A stretch of DNA of 64,000 nt from Comamonas aquatica NBRC 14918 (GTDB lineage: Bacteria; Pseudomonadota; Gammaproteobacteria; Burkholderiales; Burkholderiaceae_C). Within the stretch, counting starts at the first letter, position 1; each line of letters opens with the position of its first letter. A model generated the notes under the pieces. The model was not told where the DNA came from and did not search any database. It saw only the letters and a program-made list of their open reading frames with translations. The position numbers were made by a program, and so were the translations under genes. Location: assembly GCF_000739875.1 (NCBI RefSeq), contig NZ_BBJR01000038.1:1-64000 (forward strand), written 5' to 3'. Below, piece by piece: positions 25,821 to 36,449 of the stretch.

Positions 25821-25938
25821 GCGGCTGTCGCCGAGTTAACAGAGCAACTTGCAGGGCGACGTAAAAAAAGACTGCTAAAGCGTTCGCCCGACTTCTGTCA
25901 GCCGAGGCAACGCAATTGCCAAGACAGGAGTTTATTCA
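25821..25938 (+). promoter_or_regulatory. Structured metK leader, candidate riboswitch-like element
   Basis: Two pairings compete: GTCGCC (25827-25832) with GGCGAC (25855-25860), and GGGCGA (25854-25859) with TCGCCC (25884-25889). A third, nested hairpin CTGTC (25895-25899)/GACAG (25923-25927) with inner GGCAA/TTGCC (25906-25920) covers part of the ribosome site AGGAG (25926-25930). This is the layout of a translational switch. I cannot match it to SAM-I, SAM-II or the SAH riboswitch. Confidence 0.45.
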
Positions 25939-27123
<1,185 letters not shown>

Positions 27124-27201
27124 TTCAAACCGCCGCACGGACAAGGCGGAAGCGGTTCGTGGGCGAAGTGCATATCGCGCCCGCGATGTGAACCAAGACC
27201 C

Positions 27202-27249
27202 ACGCACCGACAAGGCCGCCCTGCTGCACGCTGCGGCCGGCCAGAAGCC
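27202..27249 (+). repeat. Duplicated 3' end of metK
   Basis: CGCACCGACAAGGCCGCCCT and following bases would encode [15 protein letters not shown], against [15 protein letters not shown] at the real metK end (27076-27120). The copy lies after the metK stop, runs into a terminator, and has no function as protein unless the frame from 27188 is translated. Confidence 0.75.
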
Positions 27250-27270
27250 CGCCCCTGTGCGGGCTTTTTT
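27246..27270 (+). terminator. Rho-independent terminator after metK
   Basis: AGCCCGC (27246-27252), loop CCCTGT, GCGGGCT (27259-27265), then T-run to 27270. It ends the metK transcript before the NAD salvage genes. Confidence 0.9.
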
Positions 27271-27415
27271 ACGCCCTGGTGGCACCCACGTCCACGTGCA
27301 CGTGGACGTGATCGCCTCCCGCGCCTGCCCCCCCAGCCGGCGTTCCCTGCCGTGCCTGGCAGGAACTTCTACACTTCACCCTTTGCGCACGGCGCACCTG
27401 CGCCCTCCCGCCGCC

Positions 27416-28255
27416 ATGACCCTTGCCACCCAACTGCTGCTCATCGATCCGCAAAACGACTTCTGCGATCTGCCCGCGGCGCTGTGCCCCACGCTGGACG
27501 GCACGACCCTGCAGCCCAGCCTGCCCGTGCCTGGCGCCCATGCCGACATGCAACGCCTGGCCGGCTGGCTGTGCGCGCAGATGCAGGCCGTGGACCACAT
27601 CACCGTGACCCTGGATGCGCACCAGGTGTTCGACATCGCGCACCCGGCCTTCTGGCAGCACGCCGACGGGTCCGCCGTGGCCCCCTTCACCGCCATCACG
27701 GCGGCGCAGGTGCGCGCCGGGGCCTACGCGCCGCGCACGCCAGAGCACCTGGCGCGCGCCCTGGCCTACCTGGATGCCCTGGAAGCACGCGGGCGCTACA
27801 CCCTGATGGTCTGGCCCGTGCATTGTGAGATCGGCACCTGGGGCCACGGCGTGCATGCCGAGGTGCAGGCCGCCTGCCGTGACTGGCAAGTGACCCGCCA
27901 GCGCGCGGTGACGCACGTGTTCAAAGGTAGCCATCCCTGGACCGAGCACTACAGCGCCCTGGCGGCCGAGGTGCCCGATCCGCAGGTCCCGGACACCTGC
28001 ATGAACCACGCCCTGCTGGGCACGCTGCTGCAAGCCCAGCGCCTGGTGGTGGCGGGCGAGGCCAGCAGCCATTGCGTGCGCGCCACGGTCGAGCACCTGC
28101 TGGAGGCCGCGCCCCCCGGCTTTGCCCCACGCGTCGTGCTGCTGACCGACTGCATGAGCCCCGTGCACGGCTTTGCCGCGCAGCACGCTGACTTCCTGCA
28201 GCGCATGCAGGCCGCCGGCGTGCAGCTGCACACCACCGCCACCCTGCGCCTGTAA
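27416..28255 (+). CDS. Cysteine hydrolase, probable nicotinamidase (long isochorismatase-like family)
   Basis: 279-aa isochorismatase-superfamily hydrolase. The catalytic triad is recognisable: Asp11 (LLLIDPQNDF), lysine in THVFKGSHPW, and cysteine in GEASSHCVRATVEHL. The metal-type DxH...H (LDAHQVFDIAHPAFW) is present. It is longer than classical PncA (about 213 aa) because of the insert with RYTLMVWPVHCEIGTWGHGV, and belongs to a longer related family whose activity is little studied. The position directly before pncB and nadM argues for nicotinamide deamidation in NAD salvage. The ATG at 27416 was chosen over an upstream frame that crosses the metK terminator. Confidence 0.8.
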   Translation: MTLATQLLLIDPQNDFCDLPAALCPTLDGTTLQPSLPVPGAHADMQRLAGWLCAQMQAVDHITVTLDAHQVFDIAHPAFWQHADGSAVAPFTAITAAQVRAGAYAPRTPEHLARALAYLDALEARGRYTLMVWPVHCEIGTWGHGVHAEVQAACRDWQVTRQRAVTHVFKGSHPWTEHYSALAAEVPDPQVPDTCMNHALLGTLLQAQRLVVAGEASSHCVRATVEHLLEAAPPGFAPRVVLLTDCMSPVHGFAAQHADFLQRMQAAGVQLHTTATLRL

Positions 28256-28276
28256 CCTCTTTTGCCCACGCCTGCC

Positions 28277-29482
28277 ATGCCCATCGTCCCCAGCCTGCTG
28301 GACACAGACCTCTACAAATTCACCATGTGGCAGGCGATGCTGCACCGCCACCCGCAAACCCAGGCCGAATACCGCTTTGCCTGCCGCAATGACACGGCCT
28401 ACCCGCTGGCCGAGCTGATCAACGACGTGAACGCCGAGCTGGACCACCTGTGCAGCCTGCGCTTTGCCAAGGACGAGCTGGAATACCTGGGCCAGTTGCG
28501 CTACATCAAGAGCGACTTCGTCGACTTTCTGCGGCTGTTCCAGTTCCAGCGCGACTTCATCCGCGTGCAGGCCACGCCCGAGGGCGGCCTGTCCATCGAG
28601 GCCCACGGCCCCCAGGTGCATGTCATGGGCTTCGAGATCCATGTGCTGGCCATCGTCAACGAGCTGTACTTCCGCCGCCTGGCCCAGCCGGACACCCTGG
28701 CCGAAGGCCGCCGGCGCCTGCAGGCCAAGATCGCCCAGCTGCAGACCCTGGCCAGCGGCCCGGTGCTGGCCCACCCCTTCGAGCTGTCGGACTTCGGCCT
28801 GCGCCGGCGCTTTTCCGCCGCCTGGCAGCACGAGGTGGTGGCCACGCTGACGGCGCAGGCCGCGCAGTGGTTCAAAGGCACCTCCAGCGTGCTGCTGGCC
28901 AAGCAACTGGGCATCGCGCCGCTGGGCACCATGGCCCACGAATACATGCAGAGCTACCAGTCCCTGGGCGTGCGCCTGCGCGACTTCCAGAAGTCCGCGC
29001 TGGAAGACTGGGTGCAGGAGTACCGGGGCGACCTGGGCATTGCACTGACCGACACCGTCGGCATGCGCGCCTTCCTGGCCGACTTCGACCTGTACTTCGC
29101 CAAGCTGTTCGACGGCCTGCGCCACGACTCGGGCGACCCGTTCGCCTGGGGCGAGCAGGCGATCGCCCACTACCGCGAGCTGCGCATCAACCCGCACACC
29201 AAGCGGCTGGTGTTCTCGGACGGGCTGAACCTGGACAAGGCCCTGGCCCTGTGGCGCCACTTTGCGCCGCACATCCAGCTGGGCTTCGGCATCGGCACCA
29301 ACCTGACCAACGACCTGGGCCTGCAGCCGCTGAACATCGTCATGAAGCTGGTGCGCGCCAACGGCCAGCCCGTGGCCAAGATTTCCGACACCCCCGGCAA
29401 GACCCTGTGCGACGATGAGACCTACCTGGCCTACCTGCGCCAGGTGTTCGACATTGCCGACCCCGAGACCGCAACCACCTAA
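28277..29482 (+). CDS. pncB: Nicotinate phosphoribosyltransferase
   Basis: 401-aa enzyme joining nicotinate and PRPP, with ATP hydrolysis, to nicotinate mononucleotide. N-terminal [17 protein letters not shown] is diagnostic; [14 protein letters not shown] contains the histidine that is phosphorylated in PncB, and [27 protein letters not shown] and [12 protein letters not shown] follow. The ATG at 28277 gives the family start, 21 bases after the nicotinamidase stop. It is the middle step of a local salvage operon. Confidence 0.95.
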   Translation: MPIVPSLLDTDLYKFTMWQAMLHRHPQTQAEYRFACRNDTAYPLAELINDVNAELDHLCSLRFAKDELEYLGQLRYIKSDFVDFLRLFQFQRDFIRVQATPEGGLSIEAHGPQVHVMGFEIHVLAIVNELYFRRLAQPDTLAEGRRRLQAKIAQLQTLASGPVLAHPFELSDFGLRRRFSAAWQHEVVATLTAQAAQWFKGTSSVLLAKQLGIAPLGTMAHEYMQSYQSLGVRLRDFQKSALEDWVQEYRGDLGIALTDTVGMRAFLADFDLYFAKLFDGLRHDSGDPFAWGEQAIAHYRELRINPHTKRLVFSDGLNLDKALALWRHFAPHIQLGFGIGTNLTNDLGLQPLNIVMKLVRANGQPVAKISDTPGKTLCDDETYLAYLRQVFDIADPETATT

Positions 29483-29483
29483 A

Positions 29484-29574
29484 AACCATAGCTTCCAGCG
29501 CTTGCCATCAGGCCACTTCAGACACAAAAACACCTGAAAAGCTTCAAGGACGAACGCCAGCAGCTATGCTTTTC
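29484..29574. repeat. Dispersed AGCTGC-type repeat, long paired form
   Basis: Half-sites CCATAGCTTCCAGCGCTTG (29488-29506) and CGCCAGCAGCTATG (29556-29569) face each other across about 50 bases, the same design as the hairpin at 15845-15924 but less perfect. It fills the gap between pncB and nadM and supplies the ATG at 29566, four codons before the start I prefer. Confidence 0.65.
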
Positions 29575-29577
29575 ACC

Positions 29578-30651
29578 ATGCCCCACGCTGCTCCCCCGCC
29601 CCACACCGCCGTCCTCATCGGCCGCTTCCAGCCCCTGCACCTCGGCCACCTGGCCCTGCTGCAGCAGGCCCTGGCGGCGGCGCAGCAGGTGGTCGTCGTG
29701 CTGGGCAGCGCCTGGCAGGCGCGCAGCCCCAAGAACCCCTTCACCTGGCCAGAGCGCGAAGCCCTGATCCGCGACAGCCTGCCGCCCGCCGATGCCGCCC
29801 GCGTGCGCTGCGTGCCCGTGCGCGACTACTACGACGAGCCGCGTTGGGTGCAGGCCGTGATGGCCGCCGTGCACACCCAGGTGCCGCCCGACGCGCGCGT
29901 GGCCCTAGTGGGCCACTTCAAGGACGACAGCAGCCATTACCTGGCGCGCTTCCCGGGCTGGGAGCTGCTCAGCCTGCCGCGCCAGGGCGACTTTGACGCC
30001 ACCCCCATCCGCGCCTGCTACTGGAACCTGGACGAGCAGCCGCAGGCCGCCGTGGCGCACCAGTTGGGCACCCTGCTGCCCGCTGCCGTGGCCGACTGGC
30101 TGCAGGCCTGGCAGGCCAGCCCCGACTACGCCGCCCTGCGCGCCGAATGGCGCATGCTCAGCGGCTACCGCGCCGCCTGGGCGGCAGCCCCGTATCCGCC
30201 GGTGTTTGTCACCGTCGACGGGCTGCTGCTGTGCCACGGCCATGTGCTGCTGATCCAGCGCGGCCACGCCCCCGGGCAGGGCCTGTGGGCCCTGCCCGGG
30301 GGCTTTGTCGAGCCACGCGACACCCTGTGGCAGTCCTGCCTGCGCGAGCTGGCCGAAGAAACCGCCCTGCCGCTGACCGCGGCCGCGCTGCAATCCGCCC
30401 TGCAGGGCGTGGAAGTGTTCGACCACCCGGACCGCAGCCTGCGCGGGCGCACCATCACCCACGTGTTTGTCTGCCACCTGCCGGGCACCACCCTGCCCGC
30501 CGTGCAAGCCGGCGATGACGCAGCCGCCGCGCGCTGGGTGCCCCTGCAGGCCCTGGCCGGCCTGGAGGCGCAGATGTTCGAAGACCACTTCCACGTGCTG
30601 CGCCGCTGTTTTGAACGCTTTGGCGCCGGCCCCGTGCCCGCCCTGCCCTGA
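29578..30651 (+). CDS. Bifunctional NMN adenylyltransferase / Nudix hydrolase (NadM-Nudix)
   Basis: 357-aa fusion. Residues 1-185 are a nucleotidyltransferase with GRFQPLHLGHL (15-25), VLGSAWQARSPKNPFTWPER and the DATPIRACYW segment. They make NAD from NMN (NadM type, not NadD). Residues 205-357 are a Nudix domain. Its box at 242-264 (GFVEPRDTLWQSCLRELAEETAL) has Asp248 where the first Glu is expected and Ala263 for the last Gly; the RELAEE core is intact. Such fusions in Synechocystis and Francisella cleave ADP-ribose. The ATG at 29578 is preferred over 29566, which lies in a repeat. Its stop overlaps the next ATG codon by one base. Confidence 0.92.
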   Translation: MPHAAPPPHTAVLIGRFQPLHLGHLALLQQALAAAQQVVVVLGSAWQARSPKNPFTWPEREALIRDSLPPADAARVRCVPVRDYYDEPRWVQAVMAAVHTQVPPDARVALVGHFKDDSSHYLARFPGWELLSLPRQGDFDATPIRACYWNLDEQPQAAVAHQLGTLLPAAVADWLQAWQASPDYAALRAEWRMLSGYRAAWAAAPYPPVFVTVDGLLLCHGHVLLIQRGHAPGQGLWALPGGFVEPRDTLWQSCLRELAEETALPLTAAALQSALQGVEVFDHPDRSLRGRTITHVFVCHLPGTTLPAVQAGDDAAAARWVPLQALAGLEAQMFEDHFHVLRRCFERFGAGPVPALP

Positions 30652-30671
30652 TGCCCCTGGAACCGATCCCC

Positions 30672-31166
30672 ATGACCGCCCCGCTGACCATCCGCCCCGC
30701 CACCATCGACGACACCGACCTGATCCTGCACTTTGTGCGCGAGCTGGCCATCTACGAAAAGGCCGAGCACGAAGTGCTGGCCACGCCCGCCCATGTGCAC
30801 CGCACGCTGTTTGGCGCCAACCCCAAGGTGTTCGGCCTGATCTGCCTGGACGGCGACACACCCGTGGGCTTTGCCGTGTATTTCTTCAACTACTCCACCT
30901 GGCAAGGCCAGCACGGCCTGTACCTGGAAGACTTGTACGTCTCACCCGAGCAGCGCGGCAAGGGCGCCGGCAAGGCCTTGCTGCAGCACCTGGCCCGCAT
31001 CGCCGTGGAGCAGGACTGCGGCCGCTTTGAATGGAGCGTGCTGGACTGGAACGCCCCGTCCATCGCCTTCTACGACAGCCTGGACGCCAAGCCCCAGTCG
31101 GAGTGGATTCGCTACCGCCTGACCGGACCGGCCCTGCACGCGCTGGCCGCCTCCGCCGCGGCCTGA
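30672..31166 (+). CDS. GNAT-family N-acetyltransferase (diamine/spermidine-type)
   Basis: 164-aa GNAT protein. Motif A is LYLEDLYVSPEQRGKGAGKALLQHL (acetyl-CoA loop QRGKGAG); the N-terminal RPATIDDTDLILHFVRELAIYEKAEHEV and the end WNAPSIAFYDSLDAKPQSEW resemble the spermidine/thialysine acetyltransferase branch. An ATG at 30651, overlapping the nadM stop by one base, would add seven residues and is an equal candidate. It ends the NAD salvage operon without an obvious link to it. Confidence 0.85.
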   Translation: MTAPLTIRPATIDDTDLILHFVRELAIYEKAEHEVLATPAHVHRTLFGANPKVFGLICLDGDTPVGFAVYFFNYSTWQGQHGLYLEDLYVSPEQRGKGAGKALLQHLARIAVEQDCGRFEWSVLDWNAPSIAFYDSLDAKPQSEWIRYRLTGPALHALAASAAA

Positions 31167-31174
31167 AGCCCAGC

Positions 31175-31198
31175 ACCGGGCCACCTGCACGGCCCGGT
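31175..31198. terminator. GC-rich hairpin between convergent genes
   Basis: ACCGGGCC (31175-31182) and GGCCCGGT (31191-31198) form an 8-bp perfect stem with an 8-base loop. There is no T-run on either side, so termination is only suggested by its place between convergent stops. Confidence 0.45.
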
Positions 31199-31216
31199 CG
31201 CGCGGTTGCCCGGCGC

Positions 31217-32128
31217 CTAGCGCGCGGGGGACTGCGCTAGTGCAGCTGCTGGCTCGCGCAGCAGCAGCTCCAGCTTCACCAGATCATCCTGCACCTGCAG
31301 TGCCACGTCGGAGCCAGGCTCCAGCAAGGCCAGCAGCGCCTGCCAGTGGTCGCGCGCAGCGCGCGGATTGCCCGCCTGCAAGGCCGCCGCACCGGCCAGC
31401 GCCAGCGCCTTGGGCTGCTGCGCGTCCAGGCGCAGCGCCTGGGTGATCGCGGCGCCCGCCGCACCGTCCAGGCGCCCCTGCTGTGCGGAGGCCTGGGCGT
31501 CCGCCAGGTCCGCCCACAGCCGCGCCTGCTCCGTGGCCTCCAGGCCCTGGGCTTGCGCCGTCTGCAACGCGCCCTGGTAGGCCTGGGCGGCATCGGCATA
31601 GCGCTCCAGGGTTTCGTAGGAGCGCGCCAGCATCACCCACCCCGGCAGGTTGTCGGGCTGCGCCTGCAAACGCTGCGCCAGCCCGGCCACCATGGCCTCG
31701 ACCTGCGCCTGGCCCGCGCTGTGGCCCATGGCATCCGCCTGGGCCAGGCGGGCCGCGGCCTGCGGATCGCCCACCTGCACATACAGCCCCCATGCCGCCA
31801 CGGGCAGCAGCACGGCCAGCACCAGGGCGCTGGCGCGTGGCAGCCGCGGCCGTTGCCGCCAGGTCCGGGGCTGCGCGCGCTGCGCCAGCTCCTGCAGCAG
31901 GCGGCGCTGCAACTCGTCCTCGGCCTGGGCCAGATCGGCCGCATCGAGGTTGCCGGCGCGGTGCTCCCGCGCCAGCTCCTGCAGCTGGGCCTGGTACAGC
32001 GCCCGCAGGGCGTCATCGCTGCCGGTCACCGGCTGGGCCGCATCCCGCAGCAGGTTGGGCAGCAGCACCGCCAGGCACAGCAGCACCAGGGCCAGCGCCC
32101 CCAGCCACAATCCCACCATATCGCTCAT
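31217..32128 (-). CDS. ccmI: Cytochrome c maturation protein CcmI (CycH)
   Basis: 303-aa System I protein that holds apocytochromes for the heme ligase. Two membrane helices (MVGLWLGALALVLLCLAVLLPNLL and ASALVLAVLLPVAAWGLYVQV), a cytoplasmic leucine-rich loop between them, and C-terminal TPR-type repeats (PGWVMLARSYETLERYADAAQAYQGAL and following). The ATG at 32128 overlaps the ccmH stop as ATGA. Last gene of the nap-ccm operon; it is convergent with the acetyltransferase gene. Confidence 0.9.
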   Translation of the reverse strand: MSDMVGLWLGALALVLLCLAVLLPNLLRDAAQPVTGSDDALRALYQAQLQELAREHRAGNLDAADLAQAEDELQRRLLQELAQRAQPRTWRQRPRLPRASALVLAVLLPVAAWGLYVQVGDPQAAARLAQADAMGHSAGQAQVEAMVAGLAQRLQAQPDNLPGWVMLARSYETLERYADAAQAYQGALQTAQAQGLEATEQARLWADLADAQASAQQGRLDGAAGAAITQALRLDAQQPKALALAGAAALQAGNPRAARDHWQALLALLEPGSDVALQVQDDLVKLELLLREPAAALAQSPAR

Positions 32129-32592
32129 GGACGGTCCTCCGGTGTCGGTGTGTCCTGGCGGTTCTCCAGCCACGCCTGGGCCCGCGCCCGCTCCTGCGGG
32201 CTCAATCCCGGGCGGGCCACGCTCTGGTGGCGCCGGCGCAGTGTGCGCCACAGCAGCAGCAAGCCGCCCAGCAGCACGACAAACGGGGCGCACCACAGCA
32301 CCCAGGTCGAAGGCTTCCACGGCGGTGCATAGCGCACAAAACTGCCATACCGCTGCTCGAAGAAGGCCACCACCTCGGCATCGCTGCGGCCCTGCGCCAG
32401 CTGCACCGCAATTTCTTTGCGCATGTCCTTGGCAATCGGCGCCTGGGATTCGGCCACGGTCTGGTTCTGGCAGACCACGCAGCGCAGCCGGGCGGCCAGG
32501 GCCGCCTCGCGCGCCTCCAGTTCCAGGTCTTGCGCGGCGAAGACACCGGGGCTCAACAGGGCGGCGCACAGCGCCAGGGACCAGGGTTTCAT
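32125..32592 (-). CDS. ccmH: Cytochrome c maturation protein CcmH
   Basis: 155-aa thiol-disulfide component of System I that keeps apocytochrome cysteines reduced. Signal peptide ending VFAA; the redox pair is Cys38 and Cys41 in LRCVVCQNQTVAES; SDAEVVAFFEQRYGSFVRYAPP follows, then one membrane helix (WVLWCAPFVVLLGGLLLLW). The length fits a short CcmH without the TPR part, which here is the separate ccmI. It overlaps both neighbours by four bases. Confidence 0.93.
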   Translation of the reverse strand: MKPWSLALCAALLSPGVFAAQDLELEAREAALAARLRCVVCQNQTVAESQAPIAKDMRKEIAVQLAQGRSDAEVVAFFEQRYGSFVRYAPPWKPSTWVLWCAPFVVLLGGLLLLWRTLRRRHQSVARPGLSPQERARAQAWLENRQDTPTPEDRP

Positions 32593-33110
32593 TGCACGGC
32601 CCTCACCACAGGCATCAGTTTGTCGTTCCACACTTCGGGAGTCACCGGCCCCAGGTGGCGGTAGCGAACCCGGCCCTGGGCATCGATCACAAAGGTCTCC
32701 GGCACGGCATGGATGCCGAAGTCCATGCCGACCCGGCCATCGGCATCCACCGCAGAAGCCACATACGGGTTGCCGGCCACGCGCAGCAGGGCCTGGGCCT
32801 TGGCGGGCTGGTCCTTGTAATTCAGGCCATAGATGGCCACCCCGTCCTTGCGCGACATCTCCACCAGGATCGGCAGCTCCTGGCGGCAGGGTGCGCACCA
32901 GGAGGCCCAGACGTTCAGCAGCCAGACCTGGCCCTGCAGCGCCTGGGGCGTCAGCCGGGTGCCTTCCGGCCCCTGCAGCACAGGCAGGTCGAACACCGGC
33001 ACCGGCTGCTGCAAGAGGGCCGATTCCAGCGCCCGCGGATCACGTTGCAAGCCCAGGCCCAGCATGACTGCCAGCCCCAGGAAAACCGCCAAAGGAATGA
33101 CAAAACGCAT
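32589..33110 (-). CDS. ccmG: Thiol:disulfide interchange protein CcmG/DsbE
   Basis: 173-aa membrane-anchored thioredoxin-like protein. N-terminal helix (FVIPLAVFLGLAVMLGLGL), then the thioredoxin fold with active site WASWCAPC (Cys72/Cys75), GLNYKD and the cis-proline region GIHAVPETFVID. It supplies reductant for apocytochrome c. The start is fixed by the one-base overlap with the ccmF stop (TGATG at 33108-33112). Confidence 0.95.
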   Translation of the reverse strand: MRFVIPLAVFLGLAVMLGLGLQRDPRALESALLQQPVPVFDLPVLQGPEGTRLTPQALQGQVWLLNVWASWCAPCRQELPILVEMSRKDGVAIYGLNYKDQPAKAQALLRVAGNPYVASAVDADGRVGMDFGIHAVPETFVIDAQGRVRYRHLGPVTPEVWNDKLMPVVRAVQ

Positions 33111-35104
33111 CACGCCACCTTGTGCGCCGCAGCGCTGCGCGCGGCACGGGGCACGCGCTGGCACCCGGTGCGAAAACGCTTGTCCAGCAGGCTCAAGCCC
33201 GCCCCCAGTGCCATCATGAAAGTCCCCATCCAGATCCACTCCATCCAGGGTTTGACCTGCAGACGCACGGTCCAGGCCTGCCCGGTCTCATCCAGCGGCT
33301 CGCCCAGTGCAATGAACACATCGCGCGTCCAGCGGCTGTCGATGGCCGCCTGGCTCAGCCCCATGGTCTGCACCCGGTAGGCACGTTTTTCGGGGTACAT
33401 GTCCCAGCTCTGGTACCCATCGCTGACGCGAAAGTGGGCGCGCTGGGCATCGTAGTTGGGCCCCTCCACCGAGGACAGCCCCACCAGGGTAAAGCGGTAA
33501 TGGCCGGCCTCCACGCTCTGGCCCTGAGCCACATGGGTTTCGCGCTTGGTCTCCAGCCCGTTGGCCAGGCTCACGGCCATCACGAACACACCCACACCGG
33601 CATGCGCCATCACCGTGCCCCACCAGCCCCATGGCTGACGGGCCACGCGCTGCCAGCCTCCACCCTGCCGCACCGCAGGCAGCAGGCGCTGGACGGCATG
33701 CGCCAGCGTGCTCAGCAAGCACCACAGGCCCAAGGCCACCCCCAGCAAGGTCACGGGTGTGATGGACCCGACCTGGGCCAGGCCCAGCACGGCCACGCCC
33801 ACCCCGGTCAGCACCAGGGCCGCGCGCAGCCGCTGCCACAGCTCGCGGCCCGCGCCCTGCTTCCAGCGGGCCACCGTGCCACAACCCATCAAGGCCAGCG
33901 CCGGCAGGACCAGCGGCAGAAAGACCGCTTCAAAATACGGAGGGCCGACCGAGATCTTTTCGTTGCGCAGCACATCCAGTGCCAGGGGGTACAGCGTGCC
34001 GATCAGCACGGCCAGGGCCGCAGCGCAGAACAGCACGTTGTTCACCAGCAGCAGGGTTTCGCGCGACAGCAAGGCGAACTGCCCGCCCCCGGTGCCCAGC
34101 TCCGGCGCCCGCCAGGCGTACAGCCACAGCGATACGCCCACCACCGCCACGATGAAGCACAGGATGAACAGGCCGCGCCCCGGATCGACCGCAAACGCGT
34201 GGACCGAGGTCAGCACCCCGGAGCGCACCAGGAACGTACCCAGCAGGCACAGCGAAAACGCGCAGATCGCCAGCAATGCTGACCAACTGCGGAATGCGCC
34301 GCGCTGGTCCGTGACGATCAGCGAGTGCAGAAAGGCCGTACCCACCAGCCACGGCATGAAGGAGGCGTTTTCCACCGGGTCCCAGAACCACCAGCCCCCC
34401 CAGCCCAGCACGTAATACGCCCAGGCGCTGCCCAGCAGGATGCCCAGTGTCAGAAAGCCCCAGGCAGCCAGCGTCCAGGACCGCGACCACCGCGCCCAGG
34501 CGGCGCCCAGCTCGCCCGAAATCAGGGCCGCCAGCGCAAACGCGAACGGCACCACAAAACCCACATAGCCCATGTACAGCAGCGGTGGGTGAAAGACCAT
34601 GCCCGGATCCTGCAGCAAGGGATTCAGATCCTTACCTTCCAGCGCGGCCGGCACCAAACGCAAGAACGGATTGGACAAAAACAGCACGAACAGCAGAAAC
34701 CCGACGCTGACCCAGCCCAGCACCGCCAGCACGCGCGCCACGAAATCGGCCGGCAATGCGCGGCTGCGCCAGGCGACCGCCACGCTCCAGCAGGCCAGCA
34801 GCACCTGCCACAGCAGCATGGAGCCCTCATGCCCGCCCCAGAAGGCCGTCAGCTTGTAGATCATGGGCAAATCGCTGTGCGAGTTGGCCGCGACGTACAG
34901 CACGGAATAGTCCTGCGTGCCAAAGCACCAGAACAGCACACCCGCCGCCAGCAGCGACAGCAGGCACTGCAGGGCGGCGGCGGGCCGCGCCAGGCGCACC
35001 CAGGCGGCGATCCCCCACTGGGCACCCAGCAACGGCAGCGCGGCCTGCACCAGCGCCACGATCAGCGCCAGCACCAGCGCAAACACCCCCAGCTCCGCCA
35101 TCAT
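33110..35104 (-). CDS. ccmF: Heme lyase CcmF
   Basis: 664-aa polytopic membrane protein that, with CcmH and CcmI, joins heme from CcmE to apocytochrome c. The WWD motif is complete ([21 protein letters not shown]), with [17 protein letters not shown] and a large periplasmic loop before the final helix. Two adjacent ATGs (35104 and 35101) could start it; both overlap the ccmE stop. Full length for the family. Confidence 0.95.
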   Translation of the reverse strand: MMAELGVFALVLALIVALVQAALPLLGAQWGIAAWVRLARPAAALQCLLSLLAAGVLFWCFGTQDYSVLYVAANSHSDLPMIYKLTAFWGGHEGSMLLWQVLLACWSVAVAWRSRALPADFVARVLAVLGWVSVGFLLFVLFLSNPFLRLVPAALEGKDLNPLLQDPGMVFHPPLLYMGYVGFVVPFAFALAALISGELGAAWARWSRSWTLAAWGFLTLGILLGSAWAYYVLGWGGWWFWDPVENASFMPWLVGTAFLHSLIVTDQRGAFRSWSALLAICAFSLCLLGTFLVRSGVLTSVHAFAVDPGRGLFILCFIVAVVGVSLWLYAWRAPELGTGGGQFALLSRETLLLVNNVLFCAAALAVLIGTLYPLALDVLRNEKISVGPPYFEAVFLPLVLPALALMGCGTVARWKQGAGRELWQRLRAALVLTGVGVAVLGLAQVGSITPVTLLGVALGLWCLLSTLAHAVQRLLPAVRQGGGWQRVARQPWGWWGTVMAHAGVGVFVMAVSLANGLETKRETHVAQGQSVEAGHYRFTLVGLSSVEGPNYDAQRAHFRVSDGYQSWDMYPEKRAYRVQTMGLSQAAIDSRWTRDVFIALGEPLDETGQAWTVRLQVKPWMEWIWMGTFMMALGAGLSLLDKRFRTGCQRVPRAARSAAAHKVA

Positions 35105-35544
35105 GGCTGCCCCCTTGATGTCCGTGCGGCATCTTCCAGTGCCTTGGCCGCTTCCGGGGGCATGTAGTTCTCATCGTGCTTGGCCAGTACCTCGGAGGCC
35201 TCGAACACACCGTTCGCCTGCAGCTTGCCGGATGCGACCACCCCCTTGCCTTCGCGAAACAGGTCGGGTAACAGGCCCTGGTAGCGCACCGGCACGCGCT
35301 GCACCTCGTCGGTCACCATGAACTGCACCTGCAGGCCATCGGCGGAGCGCTGCAGCGAGCCAACCTCCACCAGACCACCGATGCGAAAGGCCGCCCCCTG
35401 CGGCGCTTCGCCCGCGTGGATCTGGCTGGGGCTGTAGAAAAACATGACATTCGCATCCAGTGCGCGCAGCACCAGGGTGACGGCCAGCCCCACCAGGGCC
35501 ACACCGGCCAGCACCCACAGCAGGCGCTTTCGACGGGGTTTCAT
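35101..35544 (-). CDS. ccmE: Heme chaperone CcmE
   Basis: 147-aa periplasmic heme chaperone anchored by one N-terminal helix ([20 protein letters not shown]). The heme-binding motif is present with His123 ([13 protein letters not shown]) and Tyr127. [23 protein letters not shown] is the family core. The start overlaps the ccmD stop by four bases. Confidence 0.96.
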   Translation of the reverse strand: MKPRRKRLLWVLAGVALVGLAVTLVLRALDANVMFFYSPSQIHAGEAPQGAAFRIGGLVEVGSLQRSADGLQVQFMVTDEVQRVPVRYQGLLPDLFREGKGVVASGKLQANGVFEASEVLAKHDENYMPPEAAKALEDAARTSRGQP

Positions 35545-35684
35545 GCAGCATCTCCCTCAGGGTCGCGCAGTGCGGGGCCCTGCCGCAGCCGACGCCAGCG
35601 CCACAGCAACGCCAGGATTTCAAGCAGCAGGAGCGCTGCGCTGACACCATAGGCCAGCGCGATGTAAAAACCATGGGTCGCCAT
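35541..35684 (-). CDS. ccmD: Heme exporter protein CcmD
   Basis: 47-aa membrane protein that helps release holo-CcmE from the CcmABC complex. Begins [30 protein letters not shown]: a single helix followed by a basic tail (RWRRLRQG), typical for CcmD. It overlaps the ccmC stop by one base and the ccmE start by four. The gene is short and was identified from position, composition and the conserved [10 protein letters not shown] start. Confidence 0.9.
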   Translation of the reverse strand: MATHGFYIALAYGVSAALLLLEILALLWRWRRLRQGPALRDPEGDAA

Positions 35685-36448
35685 CACAGTTGCTCCTCTG
35701 CGGCACGTTCTCGAATCAGGCAGCGCGTGCGCAGCAAGCACACGGCCAGCGTATAGGCCCAGCACGCCAGGGTCATCAGCAGCATGCCCGCCAGCATGGT
35801 GTGGGTCATGCTGGGGGCCGCATCCATGCGGATCGTGGCCCCCTGGTGCAGGGTGCTCCACCACTGCACCGAGAAATAGATGATGGGCACGTTCACCACG
35901 CCCGCGAGCAGCACGATGGCACCGGCCGCGTCGGCGCGCTCGGGGTCTTCGATGGCCGAGGCCACCCCCAGGTAGCCCAGGTACAGAAACAGCAGGATCA
36001 GCTCCGAGGTCAGCCGCGCGTCCCACACCCACCATGCGCCCCAGGTGGGCTTGCCCCAGGCCGCACCGGTCCACAGCGCGATCACGGTGAACAGGGCCCC
36101 GGTGGGTGCCAAGGCGCGCGCCAGCAGTGGTGACAGGCGGGTGCGGTAGACCAGGCCCAGCCCTGCGTGCACCGCCGCCACCACATAAATGAACATCGAC
36201 ATCCAGGCCGCAGGCACATGCAAAAAGATGATGCGATAGACCTCGCCCTGCTGGTGGTCGGTGGGGGCTACGAAAAAACCCACCCACAGCCCGGCCACGG
36301 TCAACGCCAGCGCCAGCACGGCCAGCCACGGCCACAAGCGTTGTGCCCAGTGGTCAAACACCGGCGGGGAGGCCAGTTGGCGCCAGCGAAAGCCTGCGGC
36401 CGCAGCACGCGGCGATCGAGGAGAAGAAGCAACAGGGGAAGGGTTCAT
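35684..36448 (-). CDS. ccmC: Heme exporter permease CcmC
   Basis: 254-aa membrane protein placing heme on CcmE. The WWD motif is GAAWGKPTWGAWWVWDARLTSELIL; heme-ligand histidines lie in IIFLHVPAAWMS and WWSTLHQGAT. The N-terminus has an Ala/Pro/Ser/Arg-rich extension of about 25 residues before the first conserved segment. It starts one base after the ccmB stop. Confidence 0.95.
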   Translation of the reverse strand: MNPSPVASSPRSPRAAAAGFRWRQLASPPVFDHWAQRLWPWLAVLALALTVAGLWVGFFVAPTDHQQGEVYRIIFLHVPAAWMSMFIYVVAAVHAGLGLVYRTRLSPLLARALAPTGALFTVIALWTGAAWGKPTWGAWWVWDARLTSELILLFLYLGYLGVASAIEDPERADAAGAIVLLAGVVNVPIIYFSVQWWSTLHQGATIRMDAAPSMTHTMLAGMLLMTLACWAYTLAVCLLRTRCLIRERAAEEQL

Positions 36449-36449
36449 A

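Noticed and set aside
25821..25938. SAH riboswitch before metK
   Set aside because: The CCGAGG start looked similar, but the rest of the conserved core and pairing do not fit.
27269..29533. Long minus-strand open frame across the nicotinamidase and pncB genes
   Set aside because: Composition and position show it to be antisense shadow; no domain or start signal.
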